Position numbers and translations under genes: made by a program. A stretch of 64,000 nucleotides of DNA from NCBI RefSeq assembly GCF_015706575.1, contig NW_024037062.1:1980811-2044810 (forward strand), given 5' to 3'. The stretch is from Patiria miniata (taxonomy: Eukaryota > Echinodermata > Asteroidea > Valvatida > Asterinidae). Below are positions 24,650 through 35,600 of the stretch, piece after piece. The first letter of the stretch is position 1, and every line of letters starts with the position of its first letter. The notes under the pieces were generated by a model. The model was not told the DNA's origin and did no database searches. It saw nothing but the letters and a program-made list of their open reading frames with translations.

Positions 24650-25110
24650 ATTTCTTTTGTGTAAAACCCACAATGAGAGTGCAAGTGTTGTATGTGCTGG
24701 CCCGCTATGAGTTCCGCAGACCGTCCGTGGCCGAGTCCTCCCGGTTAGAAACACCATCACTGGTTGGTGGACCTCTGCCACCACTCAGTGCCCGGTTCTG
24801 TGCGCAAGTATACTGGGGCTCTTTTGGTGTGGCCAATCTCTTCATCAGACCTTGGCTAGGCTCTTTGTGCCAGGCCCGGCTCGGCCCGTTCAACTCTCAA
24901 TCCATTTATTGCAACATGAACGTGCCACACCCTATCCGTGGGTACAAACTCGGCACCATTCCGATCCCTGCTGTCCTTTCAGTCAGCCAACCACGCCTCC
25001 CTCGTCGTACCGGACCTTCGGATCCCAAGCTCAGACGTATCGACGCGACGCCGTTCATCATGCTACCCTCCTCGGCTAACAGAGTAACTGGCCTCCTTTG
25101 TTCTTCTTAG
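24650..25110 (+). other. GC-richer segment with a 145-codon open frame
   Basis: The frame 24673-25110 lies in sequence clearly richer in G and C than its surroundings. The translation shows no signal peptide, membrane segment or domain I recognise, and overlapping minus-strand frames are also open, as often happens in GC-rich DNA. It could be a captured gene fragment or part of a larger repeat. I do not call it a gene. Confidence 0.3.
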
Positions 25111-25504
25111 TAAGAATAGGTCGATAATCTGTTTGCATTTGTATTTTGTTGATTACTATTTTCACACTCTATTTCGATTAATTTTGGTTCGTAATCTGCA
25201 GTATTATAAAATCATGCACCTAACTTTCTCTGAATTGAAATCATGGTTAATTCCCGGCATGGTTAATTGATAGTTGTTTAATTTGTCCTGTTTGTTTTTG
25301 CTGTCCTCTGGGATGTGTCCACAAAACAGAACTTGTCATAAAAGAACACAGTGAGCTATAACAATGCCAACAGTGTCAGCATTATCTTTTTGTTCATTTA
25401 TATATTTATGTATTTTCTGATGATGAAATCAGGGATTCCTCAAAAGTGCCCTAGGCACAGTAGCTCGAAAGCCTGAAGGAACCTGCAGAGAGAAGACAGA
25501 AGAA

Positions 25505-25747
25505 CATGGGCGTCGCCTGGATTTTGTCTAGAGGGAGGCAAAGCACATTCCCCCCCCTTCAAAAAAAGAAAATTCCTACAATTTCCAGCATTTCCGAGCG
25601 TAGGCAGGGACATTTGCCCCCACCCATTAATTAACAACAATATTACTTCGCGCCTCGTTTTGTCCTCCCCTTTTTTTGCTTGTCGGAGGGGGGGGGGGGG
25701 GGGGGTAAGCGCCCCCTTGTCCCCGCCCCCACTTCGCGACGCCCACG
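25505..25747. mobile_element. hAT-like MITE, second copy of the CATGGGCGTCGC family
   Basis: The left end is CATGGGCGTCGCCTGG and the right end GCGACGCCCACG is its complement with one change. The flanks are CAGAAGAA (25497-25504) and GAGAAGAA (25748-25755), an 8-bp target duplication with one mismatch. The interior has a long G run near 25688-25705. The shared left-end, CGCGCCTC and G-run order makes it a sibling of the 32410-32678 element. Confidence 0.82.
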
Positions 25748-25755
25748 GAGAAGAA

Positions 25756-28042
25756 TTTGCAGTTTTCAATTTAATTTTTATATGTTCACTTTTACCAACA
25801 CTGCCCCAGTAACGACACCATCCATAAAAATCGGCGAGATCAAATATTGGGTAGCACCTGGATAATGATAAAAACAGCAGCAGAAGCGGAAAAAGCAAGC
25901 ACCCTTTTGGTTGAAGAATTAAACTGTTAATAAACCTATTTCGATCGATCGGCTTTAGATGTTACGACTCAAGATAACCTCCAGCCTTATTAGCCAGCCA
26001 AACGGCGCCTAGCGCTCACAACAGCAGGAAATATCTCCTTGAGAAATAATTACCATTACCACAATAACAATTTGTCATCGAAATAAACATCTGTTCTTTT
26101 AAGCCTTCTTTTTCTTCTAAAGGCGACGTGTTGTCGTTTGCCCTCGGCAAGTTTACAATGTATCGTATTTCTCGTAAAGAAATGGAAGAATTACGAGAAA
26201 AAAACTGCTTATCAACTCTACCTATCCCTGCCCTTGGACTGGCATTTGCTGTAAGCCAAAGTTCCACTAATTGCAACTCTAGTTAATGAGTTAAGTTGCC
26301 GATCAATCATATTGGCGGAGTTAGTTTGTCATTGTGAGATAAATATTGGAAGCAATCTTCTTTATTTCTCTCATTTGGTAATATAATAATTTCCATCCGA
26401 CACGTTCAAAGATATGCGTAACTGCAATAGTCAATATAGCTATATAGGGCTACAATAGGTAAACAGATTTAAAACTTCCGTATACCAAATTATCGATGAA
26501 TAGATGCAAATGCCGGTGCTGAAAATGAACGTATCTATTTCATATTCATTTGTCGTTCGAACGGGTCTACGTTAGAGGGATGCCCGATATCAACACTGGA
26601 AATTAAGGCGTCGAATTTAAGCATACTTTAACTGGTAAAACAGGTTTATTTTTTCCAGTTTTACGTCACAAAAGAAGTTATCTTCCTTTCCTTGCAAACG
26701 TTTCAAAAGTTATTTTTAATCACATACCAAAGAGAGTTTTGAACTATTTTTTGTAACAGTTTGCCATCTGTTCCCTATCGTGAATGCACTTCTTTGACTG
26801 GGGTTATTTTCTCCTCGGCATTAAAGATATGCATAAATACGTGCACCACAAGTTAATTTTTTTTTTTTTTTTTACATTCGCGATTCAACAAAACGCTTAC
26901 ACAATAGTGAGCCATATGAAACATAATATATTAATAATGTGAGACACATGGATACAAAAACGCTAAAAACATCAACGCATATCTTGTCTGTCTTGATATA
27001 CCGACTACCGTTAAGTAATTTTGCACACACACCGCGATGTAATAGTGCAATACACTCAAGTTAACTCGGCGAGTACCAGGTGCGCAGATTATGTCAAGGA
27101 AAGAAATAAGCATAGTGCATAAATAAAATAAAATAAAATATTGATCCCGCTCACCTGCTAGTAGCGGCGAGTAAACAAAAAGTCAACAATATTTGGCACC
27201 TATGCCGTAGGTTACGAAAACAATCGGCAATGGAAGATTTTACAGTCAATAAACAACCTGACATTATTGCATTGGTATTATTGTCAATATTAGCGGCATT
27301 GTTGGTGCGGAGGGCTAAGAAGGCTCTTCCACGAATTGACCTCATGGCCTGAGGTCAGAAAACTGGACACTGCTGGAATTTAATTAAGAATTGTATTTTC
27401 GTAATTAAAAAGGAACACCGGTGGGCCTAGATGTTGGGTCAAAACAGGTTTGTCAAGCTCCGTCATATCAATTTCAAAGAAATTGTTTACTGTCGAGTAA
27501 ATCCTTCCAATTCAAATAAACACGCTATAACACTTTCGTTGAAAGGTAGCCAAAATGCCAAATAGGTATCATTCACTTTTTTATCTTTTAAATATAATAT
27601 TTAGGGCCTACTTAGTGCACTTTTCGTTATAACATTCTTGAGTGTGGTTGAATAATCACCTCACATTATGTGTTTCTTTTTAATGTGTTGTCGTGTTAGC
27701 ATCGACAACATAAACGTCATTTATCTCCTCTGTGATATGAATTCAAAAAGCTGATTGCATAATGTCATTATTCTGGTTTACCAGAGCCATCGGAAGTTAT
27801 CATTTTTAATACTGAATAAACAATGACTCAAAGAAATTTAATAAGGATGATTATGGACGATGGCGTGTAAATTACCAGCAGAATGGGCGTGCGCGTAACA
27901 TCCCGAATTTCTTGGTAATGTTGTACAACATTTATAAAAGTTGCTTTACAATGCAGTAATACCGTATGCTTTTTTTTAAATTTCATTGTGTTGTATTATA
28001 TTTGTAATGCATTATCTTTTTGTACAAGTCATGCGTGTATAA
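25756..28042. other. Intergenic sequence, no gene recognised
   Basis: AT-rich DNA with a T run near 26860 and a short AAATA-type microsatellite at about 27119-27140. Frames on both strands are short and carry no recognisable motif. Confidence 0.4.
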
Positions 28043-28073
28043 CATTGATCTCCATTACTAATGGAGATCAATG
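28043..28073. repeat. 31-bp palindrome
   Basis: CATTGATCTCCATTA and TAATGGAGATCAATG are perfect complements around a single central C. It lies just upstream of LINE-derived sequence. Confidence 0.8.
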
Positions 28074-28094
28074 GTGTATAATCACTAGTAATGT

Positions 28095-28155
28095 ATGCAG
28101 GGCCCCTGTTTGGGCACACCCTGGGTAAAGAAATGTAATAAATGAATAAATAAAT
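28095..28155 (+). mobile_element. Probable LINE 3' tail with AATAAATG repeats
   Basis: GCAGGGCCCCTGTTTGGG, then ACACCCTGGGTAAAGAAATG, then AATAAATGAATAAATAAATG. The hairpin-like GC segment followed by a short-unit A-rich tail is typical of CR1/L2-like LINE 3' ends. The assignment rests on this pattern only. Confidence 0.4.
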
Positions 28156-28801
28156 GACATCGGGTCTAATTCCTCCATGGAAATACAGAACTGCTTGATC
28201 ACCGCACGTAGCGCGTATGTTGGCAACCATTGGAATTCGCTAAATGATCAACTCCAAACTTCTAAAAACCTGCCTGTATTTAAACACATATTTAAGTACA
28301 CTTTGTTGGAATCCTATTGCTAAATTGAGGTTTCAATTTGTTTCTATATCTGTACATTGCTGACCTGTCGTTGTCGTAGTTGTATCAGTCATATTTGTTT
28401 GTTCCCGTCTGTTGTAAGTTTAATTAAGAGTATTTCGTGTTTAATTGAGCCTTGTCATTCATATTCCGGTGTACGGACCGGATTACGAGTACTCCTTTTC
28501 TTGCACTTGATACTTGCACACTTGTTTTCTACTTTTCTTGTACAATTGTTTTCTTCCAAAACTAAACAAAACAACAAATTAACAAAAACAAAATCTCATT
28601 CGGCTCAATGCACACGCATGCTCAGGTGTCCATTTCTTACAATTCTTACATTTTTTATGGGTCCCTCCACAGCATCTTTCATACATATTGTTTGTTTACC
28701 TTCGACTTTATTTTAAAAAAAATCTGCTGTTCTCTATAAGATTGTCATTGTCATTGTCATTGATTTTTTCGGTACTGTGGAAATAAACTGAACTGAACTG
28801 A
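28156..28801 (+). mobile_element. LINE 3' end (L2/CR1-like) with GAACT-repeat tail
   Basis: The frame from 28156 ends in RSAYVGNHWNSLNDQLQTSK, then NLPVFKHIFKYTLLESYC and a stop at 28321-28323. WNSL followed by a short FK..L...LL segment is the usual last stretch of non-LTR reverse-transcriptase proteins. A 3' UTR of about 480 bp follows, including a TTGTCA microsatellite (about 28742-28765), and ends in AATAAACTGAACTGAACTGAA. The same tail ends the LINE at 62240-63045. Only the very end of the coding region is present, so this is a dead 5'-truncated copy. Confidence 0.75.
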
Positions 28802-30034
28802 ATTTCGCGATGGCTGATTGCATGGTGCTCTATGAAAGCCTGGGAAGAAATTAAAGAAAATGTGAAACCGCTACTACAGGATTCTCAAGACGTTAGTGCC
28901 AGCACGTGCGCTGGTATAGTCATGCCGTTTGATATACACGATCGATAACTAGCATCTTGGGCAAAGACTAGTATTTGAATTTTTTTTTTAGATTTCATCG
29001 AAATAATTCCAACTTTTTTCTTGTGATCTGCAGATACAATTACTGACGAGATTGGAAAGACATATTCAACGACACCCTCAAGGTAAGTAGCCTCAAATTT
29101 TCGACCTCTATTAAAATTCATTTTTTTTTGGCCAGCCTAGGTTTCATCGACTCTTTCTGCTTATTTCAGCCTTGCGGTAATTTGATACAAATTATTGGTC
29201 TTCCTTTGAAAGTCAATTTGGTTGGCCTGATTGGTTTCATCCGCTCTTGCTGCATATATCCAGTAAACTTATCCTTGTATAAGGGATCATAATCATCTCG
29301 TTTCATCTCGTTGAACGACCAACCTTGCCTCTTGCGAACACAAAATCCCTGGAGAGGAGTTAGCTACACAGATAGCATCGGTAAACACTAATCTGCTAGA
29401 ATCGGCGTCGCAATGTCGTTTTCATCGCCAACTCGAAAACTGTGATGAACCGATTTTAACACGAAGCCATCAATAGAATGTCAAATCAGGGTCGGATCTT
29501 GACAGAACAAATATATTTTTTTCCGCGGTTGAATGAAAAACATCAATGTGGATGTTGATTACGATGGCAGTTGAACCTCGGTTATTCCTGTTCTCGTTAA
29601 ATCACGAAAAGGTGTTTCCAGAGTTGCCTGACTGTCATGAATAATTTAATGGTCACGTAAACAGAAGAAAATGTGCACGTTTCTATAAGGTTGCTATAAA
29701 TAAGGGAATAAATAATGTGCTTGACCGGTTTTAAACAAGTACGTTTAACTGGCCGGTTAAGTATTTATGAATTCCAGTTTATACTTCACGCGAATGCAAA
29801 TGCGAATTTAAAGCGGTTTGACGTCACGAAACACTCCCTGCGAAATTCACCGGAGTTAAAATGTCTTCAACTTTTGCGAATTTGCAGCGCGGAAATTTGC
29901 CTTGATGTCTTATCGCAAATTCGCGTTCACGTTCGCTTTCAAGGTGGGTATGAATAGGTGTACTCAAGTGAAATGAAACAAAGTTTCATCACGATTTTGA
30001 TGTTTTTTCTTTGTATCTGAACATTAATTTTATG
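28802..30034. other. Intergenic sequence with a GCGAAT-rich patch
   Basis: No gene is recognised. At about 29790-29940 the words GCGAAT, GCAAAT and their complements recur on both strands around a rough centre near 29860, which suggests a degraded palindromic element. Confidence 0.4.
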
Positions 30035-30318
30035 TTATTCACCTAGGTAATTTTTTGATAGCGTTTTTCGTCCTTGCTCCACACTAGTACTTGTATTTTC
30101 CCTTTCCAAAAAAAACCGTATCGAATTACTGTTACACTCGGCATGGACGTAGACTTTGAGTTTCTGTAGGCCTAATATCAATCCTATCGTGTACATCGGT
30201 CTTGTTCCAAGCTGGATTTTAGGCAGTCTCCCACCAAGATAAGTGAAAATGATTGTTCCGTTAGCCGATGTGTCGCAAAAAAGCTGAGGAAAGTGGCAGT
30301 TTTGACCATGTGGCACAT
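30035..30318 (-). CDS. Candidate exon of unknown product
   Basis: A minus-strand frame runs from a plausible acceptor (GTGCTTTCAG just above 30318) through about 94 codons to a stop at 30035. The peptide includes FCDTSANGTIIFTYLGGRLP, QLGTRPMYTIGLILG and KVYVHAECN. It is of normal composition, has three cysteines and one N-glycosylation sequon (NGT), and looks more like a folded extracellular domain than chance translation. I do not recognise the family. A possible donor (CTAG/GTGAAT) lies just before the stop, so this could be an internal or a last exon. No companion exon was found nearby. It could still be a chance frame. Confidence 0.33.
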
Positions 30319-30879
30319 CTGAAAGCACGACATTTGTTTACATGAGAGATAATGGTGAATAAAACAAAATTAGGTGAATAAAAAAAATGTGGTGGCGCTA
30401 GAACAGTGTTTGTGGATGAGTGGCCCCAGTGTTGGAGTTGAGCCATTCTTGAAAAGACAACAGAGTGTGCATTTGGGCCCTTCTTTCACACACCATGAAT
30501 ACCTTCTTTTTGCAATAAGATGCTGGGTCTCACTCAATTTAGGCAAAATGGTGGATTGGGGTCTTTCTTCCTCTGAGGTATTTAATTGGACTTTTATGGG
30601 ATTTGTAGCTCAATTTGTAGATCAATGTCTGGTTTCTTTCCGGATCTGTTAATAGAATACCACAATCCGATTTCAGAAGACGACACTTACTATACAGGCT
30701 GATGCGTCTCTGCTCTGACTGTTTTCGCTGGGCATCAGTGTAAGCTGTAACAAGTCAAGCATCGGTTTGCTACAAAATCGGTCAACCATATCAACAGAGG
30801 GGGCTGTGATTGTTTTGTCTGCGCGCAACCCAAACTGCAAATGCCCCATACGCCGCTGACTAAAAATCCCACCAAATTA
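30319..30879. other. Sequence between the candidate exon and the satellite edge
   Basis: No gene is recognised. Frames at 30374-30652 (plus) and 30261-30446 (minus) have no motif. Confidence 0.4.
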
Positions 30880-31690
30880 TAAAGAGATATAGAGAGCTGA
30901 ATAGTGTGGCAACAGCATAAACGAAAGTTCGTGGGACAAACGACAATGGGGAATAAGTGACATGTGTGGCTGATATCGATTTTCTCTCGCAAGGTATCTT
31001 GCCTTATTTAGTATAAGAATCTTCCCTTTAGGCGTTCTCTTCAAATTATACATAGATGCAGAGCTGGATAGTGTGGCTAAAAGGTCGAACACGTATGGAG
31101 ACCGCAGACTAAATATACGCCAAAATATGTGGCCCGAATTTCCTTTTGCGGGTAAATCTCCGCAGAGTGGGATCTCAGTCCGCGATGTGTTTAATTGCTA
31201 CATTTTGACTTTAGTGTATCTTCTTGTGAGAAATTCCCAACAAATTTGACATGGATCGAGAGCTGGATAGTGGGGCAACAACAACCAACAAGTTTCTAGT
31301 CCGTGGAACCAGTAGTCTTGAAGAAAAGTTGACATACGAGAACATATTTTGTCAAACTATCATTATGTGTGCGAATCCCAATGCAGTGGACTGTCAGCGG
31401 GCATTAGCCCGCCCAATGTATTTCTTGCTACTTTCTATTGGGGGGGGGGGGTATCTTCTTGTGAGAAATTCCAACCAAATTTGGATCCAACGTCCAACAA
31501 GGTTGCAGTCCGTATACCCAACTTACGTGCAGACATTTTATATATATATGCCATAATATTTTGCCCGATTTTCCTTCTGCAGGTAAATCTCCATAGGGTG
31601 GATTCTCAGCCCGCAGTGTGTTTCCTTTCTATATCTCGATATACATATACATGGATCGAGAGCTGGATAGAGTAGGCTGTCAGCGGGCTT
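30880..31690 (+). repeat. Decayed left edge of the satellite array
   Basis: Diverged monomer pieces can be followed by the word AGAGCTGGATAGTGTGGC and variants at about 30892, 31061, 31259 and 31652, and by GTAAATCTCC..AG.GTGG.ATCTCAG in place of the core TAAATTGCCATAGAGTAGGC. Spacings are irregular, and one copy carries a G run near 31440. Increasing divergence toward the edge is typical of satellite arrays, where exchange keeps only the interior uniform. Confidence 0.75.
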
Positions 31691-32409
31691 CAGTCCGTGG
31701 TATGTTTACCTTCTATATCTCGTCTTGACGGTATCTTGTTATGAAAAATTCCTAATTTCTTTGACATGTATAGCGAGCTCGTTAGTCTGGCTACAACGTC
31801 CAACAAGTTTGAAGTCTGTAGACCCAATACTCGTGGGGAAAATGTGACATAAGCAAGAAGATTTGGCCCCAGTTTTTTCAATGTGTAAATTGCCATACAG
31901 TAGGCTGTCAGCGAGCCTCACTCCGTGGTATGTTTACCTTTTATATCTCGTCTTGACGGTATATTGTTATAAAAAATTCCTTATTTTTTGACATGTATGG
32001 AGAGCTAGTTAGTCTGGCTACATTGTCCAACAAGTTTGAAGTCCGTAGACCCAATATTCGTGGAGAAAATATGACATAAGCAAGAATATTTTGTCTGAGT
32101 TTGTTTCTGTGTGTAAATTGCCATAGGCTGTCGGCGGGCTTCACTCCGTGGTGCGTTTACCTTTTATATCTCGTCTTGACGGAATCCTGTTATAAAAAAT
32201 TCCTGATTTTTTGGACATATATGGAGAGCTTGTTAGACTGGCTACAACGTCCAACAAAATTGAAGTCCGTAGGCCCAATACTTGTGGAGAAAATGTGACA
32301 TAAGCAAGAATATTTTGTCTGAGTTTGTTTCTGTGTGTAAATTGCCATAGAGTAGGCTGTCGGCGGGCTTCACTCCGTGGTGCGTTTACCTTTTATATCT
32401 CGTCTTGAC

Positions 32410-32678
32410 CATGGGCGTCGCCAGGATTTTTTCTAGAGGGGGGCAAAAAAAAAATTTTGCCAAAAAATGCTTGTATTTCTCAACACATTCTCGATTTAAT
32501 AGTTTTAGAGGGGGGCAGGGACATTTTGCCCCCCCCAACTCATTAAATTTACACCGCTTTGTCTTCGCGCCTCTTTTTTTTTTTTTTTTTTTTCCTTCCT
32601 TTTTTTTCGCTTTTTTTTTCTTTTCTGGGGGGGGGGGGGGCCCAAGTGCCCACCTTGCCCCCCCTCGCGACGCCCATG
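32410..32678. mobile_element. hAT-like MITE inserted in a satellite monomer
   Basis: Perfect 12-bp ends CATGGGCGTCGC and GCGACGCCCATG bound a 269-bp element with long T and G runs. The 8 bases before it (GTCTTGAC, 32402-32409) are repeated directly after it (32679-32686). Uninterrupted monomers contain this octamer once, in TCTCGTCTTGACGGTATC, so the pre-insertion site is known from the neighbours. An 8-bp duplication is the hallmark of the hAT superfamily. The element has no coding capacity. Confidence 0.93.
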
Positions 32679-35600
32679 GTCTTGACGGTATCTTGTTATA
32701 AAAAAAAATCCTGATTTTTGGACATATGTGGAGAGCTTGTTAGACTGGCTACAACGTCCAACAAAATTGAAGTCCGTAGGCCCAATACTCGTGGAGAAAA
32801 TGTGACATAAGCAAGAGTATTTTGTCTGAGTTTGTTGCATGTGTGTAAATTGCCATAGAGTAGGCTGTCAGCGGGCTTCACTCCGTGGTGCGTTTACCTT
32901 TTATATCTCGTCTCGACGGTATCTTGTGATGAAAAATTCCTAATTTGTTTGACATGTATGGAGAGCTAGTTAGACTGGCTTCATTGTCCAACAAGTTTGA
33001 AGTCCGTAGGCCCAATACTCGTGGAGAAAATGTGACATAAGGAAGAATATTTTGCCCGAGTTTGTTACTGTGTTTAAATTGCCATAGAGTAGGCTGTCAG
33101 CGAGCTTCTCTCCGTGGTATGTTTACCTTTTATATCTCGTCTTGACGGTATCTTATTATAAAAAATTCCTGTTTTTTTGGACATATATGGAGAGCTTGTT
33201 AGACTGGCTACAACGTCCAAACATTTTGAAGTCCGTAGACCCAATATTCGTGGAGAAAATGTGACATAAGCAAGAATATTTAGCCCGAGTTTGTTTCTGT
33301 GTGTAAATTGCCATACAGTAGGCTGTGAGCGAGCTTCACTCCGTGGTGCATTTACCTTATATATCTCGTCTTGACGGTATCTTGTTATGCAAAATTCCTG
33401 ATTTTTTTGACATGCATTAGGAGCTAGTTAGTCTGGCTACATTGTCCAACAAGTTTGAAGTCCGTAGGCTCAATACTCGTGGAGAAAATGTGACATAAGC
33501 AAGAATATTTTGTCTGAGTTTGTTTCTTTGTGTAAATTGCCATAGAGTAGGCTGTCAGCGGGCTTCACTCCGTGGTATGTTTACCTTTTATATCTCGTTT
33601 TGACGGGTATCTTGTTATGAAAAATTCCTGATTTTTTTGACATGTATGGAGAGCTTGTTAGACTGGCTACAACGTCCAACAAGTTTTAAGTCCGTAGACC
33701 CAATACTCGTGGAGAAAATGTGACATAAGCAAGAATATTTTTTCTGAGTATGTTTCTGTGTGTAAATTGCCATAGAGTATGCTGTCATCGAGCTTCACTC
33801 CGTGGTATGTTTACCTTTTATATCTCGTCTTGACGGTATCTTATTACAAAAAAATCCTGATTTTTTTGACATATATGGAGAGCTTGTTAGACTGGCTACA
33901 ACGTCCAAAAATTTTGAAGTCCGTAGACCCAATATTCGTGGAGAAAATGTGACGTAAGCAAGAATATTTTGTCTGAGTTTGTTTCTGTGTGTAAATTGCC
34001 ATAGAGCAGGCTGTCAGCGGGATTCACGCGTTGGTGTGTTTACCTTTTATATCTCGTCTTGACGGTGTCTTATTATAAAAAATTCCCAATTTTTTGGACA
34101 TATATGGAAAGCTAATTACACTGGCTACATTGTCCAACAAGTTTGAAGTCCGTAGGCCCAATACTCGTGGAGAAAATGTGACATGAGCAAGAATATTTTG
34201 TCCGAGTTTGTTTCTGTGTGTAAATTGCCATAGAGTATGCTGACAGCGAGCTTCACTCCGTGGTATGTTTACCTTTTATATCTCGTCTTGACGGTATCTT
34301 ATTATAAAAAATTCCTGATTTTTTGAACATATATGGAGAGTTTGTTAGACTGGCTACAACGTCCAAACATTTTGAAGTCCGTAGACCCAATATTCGTGGA
34401 GAAAATGTGACGTAATCAAGAATATTTTGTCTGAGTTTGTTTCTGTGTGTTAATTGCCGTAGAGTAGGCTATCGGCAGGCCTCACTCCGTTGTGCGTTTA
34501 CCTTTTATATCTCGTCTTGACGGTATCTTATTCCAAAAAAATTCCTGATTTTTTGGACATATATGGAGAGTTTGTGAGACTGGCTACAACGTCCAAACAT
34601 TTTGAAGTCCGTAGACCCAATATTCGTCGAGAAAATGTGACGTGAGCAAGAATATTTTGTCTGAGTTTGTTTCTGTGAGTAAATTGTTATAGAGTAGGCT
34701 ATCAGAAGGCCTCACTCCGTTGTGCGTTTACCTTTTATATCTCGTATTGACGGTATCTTGTTATGAAAAATTCCTGATTTTTTTGACATGTATGGAGGGC
34801 TAGTTAGTCTGGCTTCATTGTCCAACAAGTTTGAACTCCGTAGACCCAATACTCGTGGAGAAAATGTGATATGAGCAAGAATATTTTGTCCGAGTTTGTT
34901 TCTGTGTGTAAATTGCCATAAAGTATGCTGTCAGCGAGCTTCACTCCGTGGTATGTTTACCTTTTATATCTCGTCTTGACGGTATCTTATTATAAAAAAT
35001 TCCTGATTTTTGGACATATATGGAGAGTTTGTTAGACTGGCTACAACGTCCAAAAATGTTGAAGCCCGTCGACCCAATATTCGTCGAGAAAATGTGGCGT
35101 AAGCAAGAATATTTTGTCTGAGTTTGTTTCTGTGTGTTACTTGCCGTAGAGTAGGATGTCAGCAGGCCTCACTCCGTGGTGCTTTTACCTGTTATATCTC
35201 GTCTTGACGGTATCTTATTATGAAAAATTCCTAATTTATTTGACATATATGGAAAGCTAATTACACTGGCTACATTTTCCAACAAGTTTGAAGTCCGTAG
35301 GCCCAATACTCGTGGAGAAAATGTGATATGAGCAAGAATATTTTGTCTGAGTTTGTTTCTGTATGTAAATTGCCATAGAGTATGCTGTCAGCGAGCTTCA
35401 CTCCGTGGTTTGTTTACCTTTTATATCTCGTCTTGACGGTATCTTATGATAAAAAATTCCTGATTTTTGGACATATATGGAGAGTTTGTTAGACTGGCTA
35501 CAACGTCCAAAAATTTTTGAAGCCCGTAGACCCAATATTCGTGGAGAAAATGTGACGTAAGCAAGAATATTTTGTCTGATATTGTTTCTGTGTGTTAATT

